From an uncultured Eubacteriales bacterium (lineage in GTDB: Bacteria > Bacillota > Clostridia > Christensenellales > CAG-138), in assembly GCA_902768795.1 (NCBI GenBank), contig CACXMS010000009.1:1-59311 (forward strand): 59,311 nt of DNA, given 5' to 3'. Positions 34,618 to 42,280 of the stretch are shown here, in pieces. Position numbers and translations under genes: made by a program. Within the stretch, counting starts at the first letter, position 1. Each line of letters begins with the position of its first letter. The notes beneath the pieces are model-generated. The model saw nothing but the letters and a program-made list of their open reading frames with translations, was not told the origin of the DNA and did no database searches.

Positions 34618-37263
34618 ATGAAAAGAAAAGTTACAGCGCTGCTCCTTGCGGTTTTGATGCTGGCGTCGATCGCCTGCACGGCGGGATCGAAGCAGCCGGA
34701 AGCAACGGCTCCGACGCAGGAACCGGCGGCGACTTTCGAAACAGCGCCGCCCGAAACGAAAGCGGACGACGAGTACATGCTGGAGCGGGAGGCGGGCTGC
34801 AACCAGCTGACAATCTATTGGACGGCGAGCAGCATCGACTTCAAAACAAGCGACGTCTGGATCTGGTGGGGAGACAAGGACGGCAGAGGATATCCGATGT
34901 ATCCGTGCGCGTACGGCGCAAAGTGCATGGTGAATGTACCGGAGGACATCGACCAGGTCGGGTTCATTGTCCGCACGAACTGCTCGGATCCGTGCGGAAC
35001 TTCTTGGGGCGATGCAAAGAAGGACTATGACGGGGACCGCTTTGCACAAATGGCCGGGCCGGACACGAAGATTTATTTGAAATCGGGCGAAGAAACTATT
35101 TACAGCAGTGAGGATGGCGGCGTGAATCTGTATCAGAAAAAGAACTTCTCCTTTGCGGGCATCGTTGCGCTCAATCAGATCAAGTACACGATCAAGCCCG
35201 CGGCGCGACTGACCGATCTTTCGATGGTCAAAGTCTATTGTGACGGGAAACCGATTCCGGTGGAATCCCTTTCCAGCTTGAACAACGAGGTCGTCATGGG
35301 TACGATCACCCTTGCCGAGGAACTTGACATCAGCAAGAACTACGAGGTCGAGATCAAGGGCTACGGCAAAAAAACCGCGGTTCCGACCGATATTTTCGAC
35401 AGCGAGGCGTTCAACGAGAAATACGCCTATGACGGAGACGATCTCGGCGCGGTGATCGGTGCGGACGGAACGACGTTCAAGGTCTGGGCGCCGACGGCGA
35501 GCAAGGTCGTCCTGAACCTGTTCGCGGCGGGCAACGGCGGCAAAGCGACCGATAAGATCGATATGCAGCTCGGCGAAAAGGGCGTCTGGAGCGCGACGGC
35601 AAACTGCGGCCACGGCACGTATTACACCTATACGGTCACAACGGCGGCCGGTACGAAGGAAGCGGTGGATCCGTACGCGAAAGCCGTCGGCGTGAACGGC
35701 GATCGCGGCATGGTGATCGATCTGGATTCGACCGATCCCGAAGGGTTTGCACAGGACGCGTTCTATTCGGGACTCACGTCCTACCGTGACGCGGTGATCT
35801 GGGAAGTCCATGTGCGAGACTTCTCGAACAAGATCGCGTCTTCGAAATACCAAGGCAAGTATCTTGCGTTTACGGAAACGGGGCTGACGAACGAAAGCGG
35901 CGTTCCGGTCGGCGTGGATTATCTGAAGAATCTCGGCATCACGCATGTTCACTTCCAGCCGATCTACGATTATGCGACCGTCGATGAAACCAAACTCGAC
36001 AAAAAACAGTTCAACTGGGGATACGATCCGAAGAACTACAACGCGCCCGAGGGCAGCTATTCGACCGATCCGTACCACGGCGAAGTCCGCGTGAACGAGC
36101 TTAAGCAGATGGTGCAGTCGCTGCACAGCAACGGGCTTGCGGTCGTTATGGACGTTGTATACAACCATACGTTTAATACGGATTCGTGCCTGAACCGCAT
36201 TGTGCCGTATTACTATTACCGGCTTACGAGCACGGGCGAGTTCTCGAACGGCAGCGGCTGCGGCAACGAAACCGCGTCCGAGCGGTATATGTTCCGCAAA
36301 TACATGGTCGATTCGGTCACGTACTGGCAAACCGAGTATCATATCGACGGATTCCGGTTCGACCTGATGGCGCTGCATGATACCGATACGATGCAGGCGA
36401 TCGAAACCGCGGTGCATGCCAACAATCCGGAGGTGATCCTCTACGGCGAGGGTTGGACCGGCGGCATGACGACGCTGAACCAGAACAAGCAGTCGTCGCA
36501 GGCGAATATCCGCAAGGTCGTGGCGACCGGCGAAGGAATCGGCGGCGTAGCCGTGTTCAACGACGCGATCCGCGACGGTCTGAAGGGAAGCGTGTTCGAT
36601 CAGAAAGCGCAGGGCTATATCAACGGCAAGGCGTCGAAGGCGACGGCAAACAGCGTGCTGTTCGGCATGACGGGCGGTAACTGGAAGACCGGCGCGAGCT
36701 GGAAGGTCAACGATGCGCTGATCATCAACTACATGTCCTCGCACGACAACCGGACGCTTTGGGACATTTTGAAGAACGCGATGCCGAAGGCAACCGAGGA
36801 AGAGCTTTGCGCGGCGAACCGCCTCGGCGCTTCGCTCGTGCTGCTGAGCAAGGGCACGCCGTTCTGGCTCGCGGGCGAAGAGATGCTTCGCACCAAGAAG
36901 AACGATCACAACAGCTATATGTCCTCCGACGAGATCAACAATCTCGATTGGGAAGCGCTGAAGCCGGGCAGCAATGCCTATGAGATGGCGGAGTACTACA
37001 AATCGCTGATTCAGCTCCGCAAAGCGAATCCTTGGGTCTATAACAGCGAAGTGACCGCCGAGGTCATCGATCAAAGCGCGATTACGATGCTCTATACCGA
37101 GGGCGAAACCGTGAAGGGCTTCGCCGCGGCCAACCCGACCGGATCGGATCTGGTCGTGAATCTGCCCGAGGGAAGCTGGACCGGTCTGTGGAACGCGGAG
37201 GGCGCGATCCAGGGAACCGTTACGATACCTCCGATGAGCGTAGTTCTGCTCGGCGCAAACTGA
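34618..37263 (+). CDS. pulA: Type I pullulanase, secreted lipoprotein
   Basis: An 881-residue debranching enzyme cutting alpha-1,6 links in pullulan and branched starch products. Lipobox LASIAC follows the signal; a Thr/Glu-rich linker leads to a CBM41-like starch-binding domain (about 55-150, LTIYWTASSIDF...WIWWGDKDG); a CBM48-like domain follows (GTTFKVWAPTASKVVLNLF); then the GH13 barrel with the pullulanase signature NWGYDPKNYNAPEGSYS and regions VMDVVYNHT, GFRFDLMAL (nucleophile Asp), LYGEGWTGG (acid Glu) and NYMSSHDN. All catalytic residues are present. ATG 34618 has AAAGGAAAAAA upstream. Monocistronic between two terminators; probably makes dietary or host glycans available. Confidence 0.95.
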   Translation: MKRKVTALLLAVLMLASIACTAGSKQPEATAPTQEPAATFETAPPETKADDEYMLEREAGCNQLTIYWTASSIDFKTSDVWIWWGDKDGRGYPMYPCAYGAKCMVNVPEDIDQVGFIVRTNCSDPCGTSWGDAKKDYDGDRFAQMAGPDTKIYLKSGEETIYSSEDGGVNLYQKKNFSFAGIVALNQIKYTIKPAARLTDLSMVKVYCDGKPIPVESLSSLNNEVVMGTITLAEELDISKNYEVEIKGYGKKTAVPTDIFDSEAFNEKYAYDGDDLGAVIGADGTTFKVWAPTASKVVLNLFAAGNGGKATDKIDMQLGEKGVWSATANCGHGTYYTYTVTTAAGTKEAVDPYAKAVGVNGDRGMVIDLDSTDPEGFAQDAFYSGLTSYRDAVIWEVHVRDFSNKIASSKYQGKYLAFTETGLTNESGVPVGVDYLKNLGITHVHFQPIYDYATVDETKLDKKQFNWGYDPKNYNAPEGSYSTDPYHGEVRVNELKQMVQSLHSNGLAVVMDVVYNHTFNTDSCLNRIVPYYYYRLTSTGEFSNGSGCGNETASERYMFRKYMVDSVTYWQTEYHIDGFRFDLMALHDTDTMQAIETAVHANNPEVILYGEGWTGGMTTLNQNKQSSQANIRKVVATGEGIGGVAVFNDAIRDGLKGSVFDQKAQGYINGKASKATANSVLFGMTGGNWKTGASWKVNDALIINYMSSHDNRTLWDILKNAMPKATEEELCAANRLGASLVLLSKGTPFWLAGEEMLRTKKNDHNSYMSSDEINNLDWEALKPGSNAYEMAEYYKSLIQLRKANPWVYNSEVTAEVIDQSAITMLYTEGETVKGFAAANPTGSDLVVNLPEGSWTGLWNAEGAIQGTVTIPPMSVVLLGAN

Positions 37264-37325
37264 TCAGAATCGCGGATTGTCAAAAATAAGTCAAAATTCT
37301 GTCAAGAAAAAGTAAAATTCAAACG

Positions 37326-37354
37326 AAAAAACGGTTGCATGCAGCCGTTTTTTT
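37326..37354. terminator. Terminator after pulA, near-palindromic
   Basis: AAAAAACGGTTGCA and TGCAGCCGTTTTTTT are inverse but for one G-T position; A-run before and T-run after allow use in both directions. Confidence 0.75.
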
Positions 37355-37363
37355 GTGTATAAT
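37335..37363 (+). promoter_or_regulatory. Predicted promoter of the cytidylate-kinase-like gene
   Basis: TTGCAT (37335-37340), 17-bp spacer, TATAAT (37358-37363). The -35 lies inside the pulA terminator. Confidence 0.6.
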
Positions 37364-37422
37364 GCATATGTATAGGCAGGAGGCTCGCTGCTTTGGCGAC
37401 TTCCGGACAGGAGCGAAAGGAT

Positions 37423-38028
37423 ATGGCATATCGTATCATCACCGTCAGCCGTCAATTCGGAAGCGGCGGCAGAAGCATCGGCAAAAAACTGGCCGAGCGT
37501 CTCGGATATGAGTATTACGATAAGGAACTGGTGAAGCAGGTTTCGCTTGCGACCGGTTTCGCGCCGGACTATATCGAGGAAAAGGGTGAATACGCGCAGA
37601 GCCGGAGCAAGTGGGCCTATCTGTTCGGGGGGCTCGGAACGGCGGGGGTCATGAACGGCATGACGCCGTCCGATTACCTCTATACGATGCAGCGCAAAGT
37701 GATTCTGGAACTGGCGGAAAAGGGAAATTGCGTGATTGTCGGTCGCTGCTCGGATTATATTCTGCGCGAGCGGGAGGATACGCTGCATGCGTTTATCCAT
37801 GCACCGATTCCGTATCGCACCGAACGGATCGTGCGGCTTTACGGCGAATCGGAGCAATCGCCCGCGAAGCGGATCGCGGATAAGGACGGCAAGCGCCGCG
37901 TCAATTATGAGCATTTCACGGGACGGACGTGGGGCGCGGCCGAGAATTACGATATTTCGCTGAACGCCGCTGCGATCGGAGAGGACAACTGCGTGGAACT
38001 TCTGTACCGCGTTGTGACCGAAGAATAA
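37423..38028 (+). CDS. Cytidylate kinase-like family protein
   Basis: A 201-residue P-loop kinase of the cytidylate_kin2 type. It begins ITVSRQFGSGGRSIGKKLAERLGYEYYDKELV, represented by its P-loop QFGSGGRSIGKKLA, and has VIVGRCSDYILRE and ISLNAAAIG, features of this family, which is common in gut Clostridia beside or instead of classical Cmk. CMP phosphorylation is likely but not proven for this branch. ATG 37423 has GGAGCGAAAGG upstream. A terminator directly follows. Confidence 0.88.
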   Translation: MAYRIITVSRQFGSGGRSIGKKLAERLGYEYYDKELVKQVSLATGFAPDYIEEKGEYAQSRSKWAYLFGGLGTAGVMNGMTPSDYLYTMQRKVILELAEKGNCVIVGRCSDYILREREDTLHAFIHAPIPYRTERIVRLYGESEQSPAKRIADKDGKRRVNYEHFTGRTWGAAENYDISLNAAAIGEDNCVELLYRVVTEE

Positions 38029-38040
38029 CGTGAATCATTT

Positions 38041-38074
38041 GGAAGAACAGCATATCAGCGGTTCTTCCGTTTTT
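38041..38074 (+). terminator. Terminator after the cytidylate-kinase-like gene
   Basis: GGAAGAAC / GTTCTTCC, 8-bp stem, 12-nt loop, then GTTTTT. Confidence 0.75.
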
Positions 38075-38092
38075 GGAAAGGGCAAGGAACGG

Positions 38093-38329
38093 ATGAGCGA
38101 ACAGGAAAGACAAAAGACAGGCGGAACAGGGAACAAGACAATCGTCTCCGCGCTGCGGGAGCAGGAGTATCTTCTCGAGGAAATGAACGAGAACATCAGG
38201 CGGATCGAGACATACGTAAAACTGTTCTATAATCTGACCAAAATCACGCTGATTGTTCTGGGAATCCTGATCGCGCTCGGCATCATCGGTTTCTTTGTGT
38301 TTACCGTGTTCACCGGATTCCGCTGCTGA
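38093..38329 (+). CDS. Small single-pass membrane protein, unknown function
   Basis: A 78-residue protein: charged N-terminus (MSEQERQKTGGTGNKT), a short helical stretch (LREQEYLLEEMNENIRRIE) and one membrane helix (ITLIVLGILIALGIIGFFVFTVF) near the C-terminus. ATG 38093 with AAGGAAC upstream was chosen instead of GTG 38030, because a terminator hairpin lies between them. No recognised family; it could be a tail-anchored or assembly protein. Confidence 0.6.
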   Translation: MSEQERQKTGGTGNKTIVSALREQEYLLEEMNENIRRIETYVKLFYNLTKITLIVLGILIALGIIGFFVFTVFTGFRC

Positions 38330-38349
38330 AAACCGCAAATAAGCGCATG

Positions 38350-38372
38350 AACCGCCCGTCAAACGGGCGGTT
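38350..38372. terminator. Hairpin terminator after the small membrane protein
   Basis: AACCGCCCGT / ACGGGCGGTT, perfect 10-bp stem with 3-nt loop; only a short T-run. Confidence 0.55.
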
Positions 38373-38436
38373 TCAGACTGTCAAAAAAGGGTTCAGATCA
38401 TTTGCGGCATCTGTTGGAAAAGAATACTTGCAGGAC

Positions 38437-38460
38437 GAAAAGCGCAAAACCGCGCTTTTC
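38437..38460 (-). terminator. Probable terminator of the MATE-GHKL gene
   Basis: GAAAAGCGC / GCGCTTTTC, 9-bp stem downstream of the minus-strand gene. Confidence 0.5.
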
Positions 38461-38491
38461 TTAGATGATCAGCCGGTTATTCATCGGCGGT

Positions 38492-40240
38492 TTACAGCCG
38501 CAGCATCAGATTGTTCATCCCGAGAGAGTTGATGTAGTTGGCGTCCTTCACAAGCCCCATCACGGTTTTGAGCCCGAGGTGTTCGTTGTCGCAGCTGTGC
38601 AGCTCAAAATAGCGCAGCGGATCGAACAGCGCACAGTTGTCGCGGATCCGGATGATGCGCTCCCGATCCTTGATGACGAGCCTCAGATGGATCCGGTGCG
38701 GGCGCGTATCGGCGGAGAAGCCGTGCCGGATAATATTGGACGTCATTTCTTCAATGCAGAGCGCGACTTTTTTGGAAATCGCGTCGCCCGTTCCGTGCGT
38801 CCGGCAGAACGATTCCGCGCGGCTCGCGGCGGCCACGGCGTCGTTCATCGACAGGATCGTACATTCCAGACAGTCCTTTTCGCTTACGCCGAAGCGCTTG
38901 GGAAGCATCGCATAGGCTTCGGCGCCGATGCGAAAGCGACCGAATCGCCGGAAAACGAGCAGAGAAAGCAATATTAGCAGAGTCGTTTCCCCGCAGACGA
39001 ACGCCAGCCAGACGCCGGTCGTGCCGAAGAACCGGCTCAGCACGAAGGCGTAAAGCGCGACGAGCGCAAAATTCTGCAGCACGCACATCGCCTGCGTGAG
39101 CTTGCTGCGGCCGATGCCCTGGTAATAATTCTTGAAAGCGGAATTCAGCGCGCTCGGCACAAGACACAGCGCGAACAGCCGAACGCCTTCCGCGGCAAGC
39201 TGCATCGTTACAGCGTCCTCGGGCAGAAACAGCCCGACCAGCTGCGGCGCAAAGAGAAAGACCAGCACGGCGACGGGAATGTTCAGAGCGATCGCGTGGA
39301 TCGACATCGTTCGCACCAGCTCCTGCAGCGCGCCGCGGTCTTCATCCGCGTAAAAGACGGAGGAAAGCATCAAAGCGACCGCGCCGATCCCCGTTCCGAA
39401 GGAGAAACTGATGTTTCCGACCGACGAAACGACCGAATAGGCCGCGACCGCACGGTAGGTTCCGATGGCAAGCAGGAGCTTGTTCAGGCAAAATGTCAGC
39501 AGCACCATGCTGATCTGGTTGACGACGGTCGGGATCCCGCTTTTCAGAATCGAGAGGCAGGTTTTCAGGATGCCGCTTCTGAGATTGAAATGAAACGCGC
39601 TGTTCTTGCGGAGAAAGTAACCAAGCCCGATCCCGAACGCGATATAATAGCTCAGACTGGAAGCAAGTCCCATGCCGAAGGTCCCCCAATGCAGGACAAA
39701 TACGTTCAGAAAATCGAACAGAACGTCGGAAAGCGTCATGGCGGCGACCGCAATGACCAGGAGCGATCGCTTGCCGGCGAGCTGGATATACGGAATCATG
39801 ATCTGCGCGCCGATGAACGCGGGCGCGCAAACGATGAAGCCGATCAGATATTCGCGGGTCATTGAAAAAACGGGGCCGCCGGCGACTGCGCTGCCTGCGC
39901 CGAGAAGCCGGCAAAGCGGATCGACAAAGATAAGCACTAAAAGCAGCCCGACCGTGGAAATGAAAAACGCAAGGACGGCGGACGCCGTGAAGCAGGCGTC
40001 GGAGGCCTTCTGACTTCCGCTGCCGACGGCCTTGCCGCAAACGACCTGCACGCCCGCCGAAATCAGACTGCCGAGCGCAGCAAAGACGAGCAGAACCGGC
40101 ATCGAGAACCCGTAGGCGCTCATAGCCTCCACGCCGAGAAAGCGTCCGATCATCATGCTGTCGATGACCATGCAGAGCATGACCGTCATGGCCGACAGGA
40201 TCTGCGGCCACAGCATTTGTTTGAACAGCTTTCGAATCAT
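38492..40240 (-). CDS. MATE-family transporter fused to a C-terminal GHKL (RsbW-like) ATPase domain
   Basis: A 582-residue fusion. Residues about 1-440 form a twelve-helix MATE exporter (MIRKLFKQMLWPQILSAM, MVIDSMMIGRFLG, GSGSQKASDACF). From about 455 a soluble GHKL ATPase domain follows with the N-box CIEEMTSNIIRHGF, the G1-like IRDNCALFDP and the G2-like LGLKTVMGLVKDANY, as in anti-sigma kinases such as RsbW/SpoIIAB. The G1 box has Cys where Gly is usual (DNC for DxG). ATG 40240 with GGAGAAGG upstream was preferred to longer starts. No anti-anti-sigma gene is adjacent. The combination suggests ATP or phosphorylation control of transport, or sensing through the transporter; this is inference. 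Confidence 0.9.
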   Translation of the reverse strand: MIRKLFKQMLWPQILSAMTVMLCMVIDSMMIGRFLGVEAMSAYGFSMPVLLVFAALGSLISAGVQVVCGKAVGSGSQKASDACFTASAVLAFFISTVGLLLVLIFVDPLCRLLGAGSAVAGGPVFSMTREYLIGFIVCAPAFIGAQIMIPYIQLAGKRSLLVIAVAAMTLSDVLFDFLNVFVLHWGTFGMGLASSLSYYIAFGIGLGYFLRKNSAFHFNLRSGILKTCLSILKSGIPTVVNQISMVLLTFCLNKLLLAIGTYRAVAAYSVVSSVGNISFSFGTGIGAVALMLSSVFYADEDRGALQELVRTMSIHAIALNIPVAVLVFLFAPQLVGLFLPEDAVTMQLAAEGVRLFALCLVPSALNSAFKNYYQGIGRSKLTQAMCVLQNFALVALYAFVLSRFFGTTGVWLAFVCGETTLLILLSLLVFRRFGRFRIGAEAYAMLPKRFGVSEKDCLECTILSMNDAVAAASRAESFCRTHGTGDAISKKVALCIEEMTSNIIRHGFSADTRPHRIHLRLVIKDRERIIRIRDNCALFDPLRYFELHSCDNEHLGLKTVMGLVKDANYINSLGMNNLMLRL

Positions 40241-40277
40241 TTTCCTTCTCCGTCCGGACATCGGATTTCTGAACAAC

Positions 40278-40305
40278 AGTTTATCACATTTCGACAAAAA
40301 AGCAA
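40278..40305 (-). promoter_or_regulatory. Predicted promoter of the MATE-GHKL gene
   Basis: Minus strand TTGCTT (40305-40300), 16-bp spacer, TAAACT (40283-40278). Confidence 0.45.
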
Positions 40306-40401
40306 TCCTGTTTGCGCTTTACCGAAGCGTTTCCGGAATGCAAATAATGGAAAACCGGTTGTTCGCCCTCCAAAATCCTTGCGGGGAAATGATGTTTTAT
40401 A

Positions 40402-40431
40402 GTGACAACGCGCGGCGTTCCGTGCTATAAT
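40402..40431 (+). promoter_or_regulatory. Predicted promoter of the 51-residue gene
   Basis: GTGACA (40402-40407), 18-bp spacer, extended -10 TGcTATAAT (TATAAT 40426-40431). Confidence 0.65.
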
Positions 40432-40493
40432 TCCGATAACAGGTCAATGCAGCAGGATTGAAATAAAAATTCAGAAAAAGGAGGAACCCCCAA

Positions 40494-40649
40494 ATGCCCG
40501 TCTGGTCCATCGTTCTCATCGCCGCTTTCGCCGTGCTCGTCATCAACGGCGTGATCCATCGCCACGTTCTCGTTGCGCTTTTTAAGCACAAACCGTTCAA
40601 AGCCCCGAAGTGGCATGTCTGGCTGCCGAAGAAAATCCGGGTCAGCTGA
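40494..40649 (+). CDS. 51-residue membrane miniprotein, unknown function
   Basis: A short ORF with its own consensus-like promoter, an AAAAGGAGGA ribosome site about 8 bp before ATG 40494, and a downstream terminator, so it is an autonomous gene. The product has one N-terminal hydrophobic helix (MPVWSIVLIAAFAVLVING) and a basic, aromatic tail (HKPFKAPKWHVWLPKK). No family is recognised. It could be a membrane-associated regulator or part of a stress response; nothing in the sequence decides. Confidence 0.65.
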   Translation: MPVWSIVLIAAFAVLVINGVIHRHVLVALFKHKPFKAPKWHVWLPKKIRVS

Positions 40650-40672
40650 CGGTAATCCGCATGGAAAAAAGC

Positions 40673-40714
40673 GCCTGCAGTCCGTTTTGAATCGACGGTT
40701 TGCAGGCATTTTTT
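40673..40714 (+). terminator. Terminator after the miniprotein gene
   Basis: GCCTGCA / TGCAGGC stem followed by ATTTTTT. Confidence 0.75.
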
Positions 40715-40847
40715 GTTGCAGTCCCGTTTATTGGACAGATAATATGGGGAGCTATGTTTGCAGAAAGAAAGGCTTATTCAAAGCGAGGATGGACTTCGAA
40801 CGGAATCGGCGAAGCGGCGGCAGCCGCAGGAAAAGGAGGTAAAATCG

Positions 40848-41201
40848 ATGGCGGTCAGGGAACAGGCAAGAGAGCGCGTTTTGCAGGAGCTTGCCGCAAA
40901 GCTTTGCGCCGCGATCCGGTGCATGGAAAACGGATCCCGGGAATCCGTAGGGCATCTGGTGTCGCGGTATTATCGGGGCAAGGGGTACGAGCTGCACTGG
41001 CTTGACGGCAAGCATGGCACCGGATGGACAAAGGACGGCGGGAAGACCTTTTCCGTGTGTCACGGGGATCTGTTTGCCATACAGGAGGCGGTGACAAAGG
41101 CCCTGGAAGGGGAAATCGAGCTGGATTACAGCATGTATGACGGACTTGACGTCGGACTTCCGTTCAGCCTGTGGTTCACGGTCCGAAAAATCCGAGCGTA
41201 A
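40848..41201 (+). CDS. Hypothetical 117-residue protein
   Basis: ATG 40848 has an excellent AAAGGAGGT site, better than the upstream in-frame start at 40758. The protein has an N-terminal helix (AVREQARERVLQELAAKLCAA) and a mixed alpha/beta remainder with GKGYELHWLDGKHGTGWT and a Trp/Phe-rich end; no signal or membrane part. I do not recognise the family. It is closed by a bidirectional terminator shared with the convergent dtxR-type gene. Confidence 0.65.
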   Translation: MAVREQARERVLQELAAKLCAAIRCMENGSRESVGHLVSRYYRGKGYELHWLDGKHGTGWTKDGGKTFSVCHGDLFAIQEAVTKALEGEIELDYSMYDGLDVGLPFSLWFTVRKIRA

Positions 41202-41209
41202 ATGATGAA

Positions 41210-41246
41210 AGCGGGATCGAAACGCATTCGATCCCGCTCGCTGTTT
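41210..41246. terminator. Bidirectional terminator between convergent genes
   Basis: AGCGGGATCGAA / TTCGATCCCGCT, perfect 12-bp stem with ACGCA loop, T-rich downstream side. Confidence 0.75.
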
Positions 41247-41252
41247 TGCTGT

Positions 41253-41630
41253 TTATTTTCGAAATTGATCGGCATGCCTGCGGATCGCATCGAAGGTCTC
41301 TGCGGAAAGGTCGTGCTCGATCTTGCAGGCATCGTCGCGCGCCGCCTCGGGGTTGACGCCGAGTCCGATCAGAAGCTCGGTCAGAAGCTTGTGCCGCTCA
41401 TAGATGCGCTCCGCAATTTCCAGTCCCGGCGCAAGCAGCACGATCATTCCGGCGGGGTCAAGCGCAATATAACCGCTTTCCCGCAGGCGTTTCGTTGCAT
41501 AACTGACGCTCGGCTTGGTTACGCCGAGCTTTGCAGCGACGTCGATCGAACGAATATAGCCACGCTCTTCTTTCAGCATCAGCATGGCTTCCAGATAATC
41601 TTCTGCAGATTTTTGAATCGTCATTGTCAT
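41253..41630 (-). CDS. DtxR/MntR-family iron-dependent repressor
   Basis: A 125-residue regulator: winged helix with QKSAEDYLEAMLMLKEERGY and the recognition segment DVAAKLGVTKPSVSYATKRL, then the metal-binding dimerisation domain with ERHKLLTELLIGLGV, CKIEHDLSAETFDAI. It has no SH3-like third domain and so resembles MntR/short IdeR. It is divergent from feoAAB, whose promoter region holds two matching palindromes, so it very probably represses Fe(II) uptake when iron (or Mn) is plentiful. Start ATG 41630 or 41624; the predicted promoter leaves only about 5 nt of leader. Confidence 0.9.
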   Translation of the reverse strand: MTMTIQKSAEDYLEAMLMLKEERGYIRSIDVAAKLGVTKPSVSYATKRLRESGYIALDPAGMIVLLAPGLEIAERIYERHKLLTELLIGLGVNPEAARDDACKIEHDLSAETFDAIRRHADQFRK

Positions 41631-41641
41631 CACCCGTTCCC

Positions 41642-41669
41642 AGTATACCATTTTTTTCGAAAAAAGCAA
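41642..41669 (-). promoter_or_regulatory. Predicted promoter of the DtxR-type gene
   Basis: Minus strand TTGCTT (41669-41664), 16-bp spacer, TATACT (41647-41642), only 11 bp before the start codon. Confidence 0.45.
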
Positions 41670-41697
41670 GAAAAACAATCTTCCTGCAGATTAGTCC

Positions 41698-41726
41698 TTG
41701 ACAACTTTGGTTAAACATGTTAAACT
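41698..41726 (+). promoter_or_regulatory. Predicted promoter of the feo operon
   Basis: TTGACA (41698-41703), 17-bp spacer, extended -10 TGtTAAACT (TAAACT 41721-41726). Confidence 0.75.
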
Positions 41727-41734
41727 GCGAAAGA

Positions 41735-41750
41735 GTTAGAGAAATCTAAC
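41735..41750. promoter_or_regulatory. DtxR-type operator 1
   Basis: GTTAGA-GAAA-TCTAAC, perfect 6-4-6 palindrome at the transcription start of feo. Confidence 0.75.
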
Positions 41751-41768
41751 CATATTTTTCGGACAAAG

Positions 41769-41784
41769 GTTAGATACATCTAAT
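41769..41784. promoter_or_regulatory. DtxR-type operator 2
   Basis: GTTAGA-TACA-TCTAAT, the same palindrome with one end mismatch, centre 34 bp from operator 1, upstream of the feoA ribosome site. Confidence 0.7.
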
Positions 41785-41809
41785 CAAAGAAAGAGAGGGA
41801 GGAAACGAA

Positions 41810-42022
41810 ATGATGCCCCTGATCATGGCGGACACGGGAGAGGAGAACATTATCCGAAGAGTCGGCGGAAGCCCCGACATGAAAAAGCATCTTGAGGACA
41901 TGGGCTTTGTTGCAGGCGGCGCTGTGACGGTGCTGAACACCATCGGCGGCAACCTGATTGTAAAGGTAAAAGAGTCCAGAGTGGCAGTCAGCCGCGAAAT
42001 GGCAGCCAAAATAATGATTTGA
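41810..42022 (+). CDS. feoA: FeoA-like ferrous iron transport accessory protein (first copy)
   Basis: A 70-residue SH3-like FeoA domain: IIRRVGGSPDMKKHLEDMGFVAGGAVTVL, represented by HLEDMGFVAGGAVTVL, and VAVSREMAAKIMI at the end. FeoA proteins bind the FeoB channel on the cytosolic side and influence its GTPase. ATG 41810 follows GGGAGGAAACGA. First gene of the operon under two DtxR-type operators; the second copy follows after 26 bp. Confidence 0.9.
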   Translation: MMPLIMADTGEENIIRRVGGSPDMKKHLEDMGFVAGGAVTVLNTIGGNLIVKVKESRVAVSREMAAKIMI

Positions 42023-42048
42023 ACAGGAAGCGTAAAGGAGAAATCGGA

Positions 42049-42270
42049 ATGAAAACATTGAGAGATGTAAAAGTCGGCGATACCGTAAAGGTGGTAAAGC
42101 TGCACGGCGAGGGCGCGGTGAAGCGCCGCATTATGGACATGGGCATCACCAAGGGCGTGGAGGTCTTTGTGCGAAAGCTCGCGCCGCTCGGCGATCCGGT
42201 CGAGGTTAACGTGCGTGGGTATGAGCTTTCGATCCGCAAGGCGGACGCCCAAATGATCGAAGTGGAGTAA
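42049..42270 (+). CDS. feoA: FeoA-like ferrous iron transport accessory protein (second copy)
   Basis: A 73-residue FeoA domain protein (TLRDVKVGDTVKVVKLHGEG, RRIMDMGITKGVEVFVRKLAP, YELSIRKADAQMIEVE), clearly different from the first copy, as is usual where two FeoA genes precede feoB in Clostridia. ATG 42049 has AAAGGAG upstream and was chosen over an upstream in-frame start. feoB follows after 10 bp. Confidence 0.92.
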   Translation: MKTLRDVKVGDTVKVVKLHGEGAVKRRIMDMGITKGVEVFVRKLAPLGDPVEVNVRGYELSIRKADAQMIEVE

Positions 42271-42280
42271 GGAGGAGACG

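Noticed and set aside
34234..37074. 946-codon open frame on the minus strand opposite the pullulanase
   Set aside because: No recognisable motif; the opposite strand encodes a full GH13 enzyme with all catalytic regions. A by-product of GC-rich codon use.
38030..38092. Upstream GTG start extending the 78-residue membrane protein
   Set aside because: A terminator hairpin with T-run lies inside the extension, and ATG 38093 has its own ribosome site.
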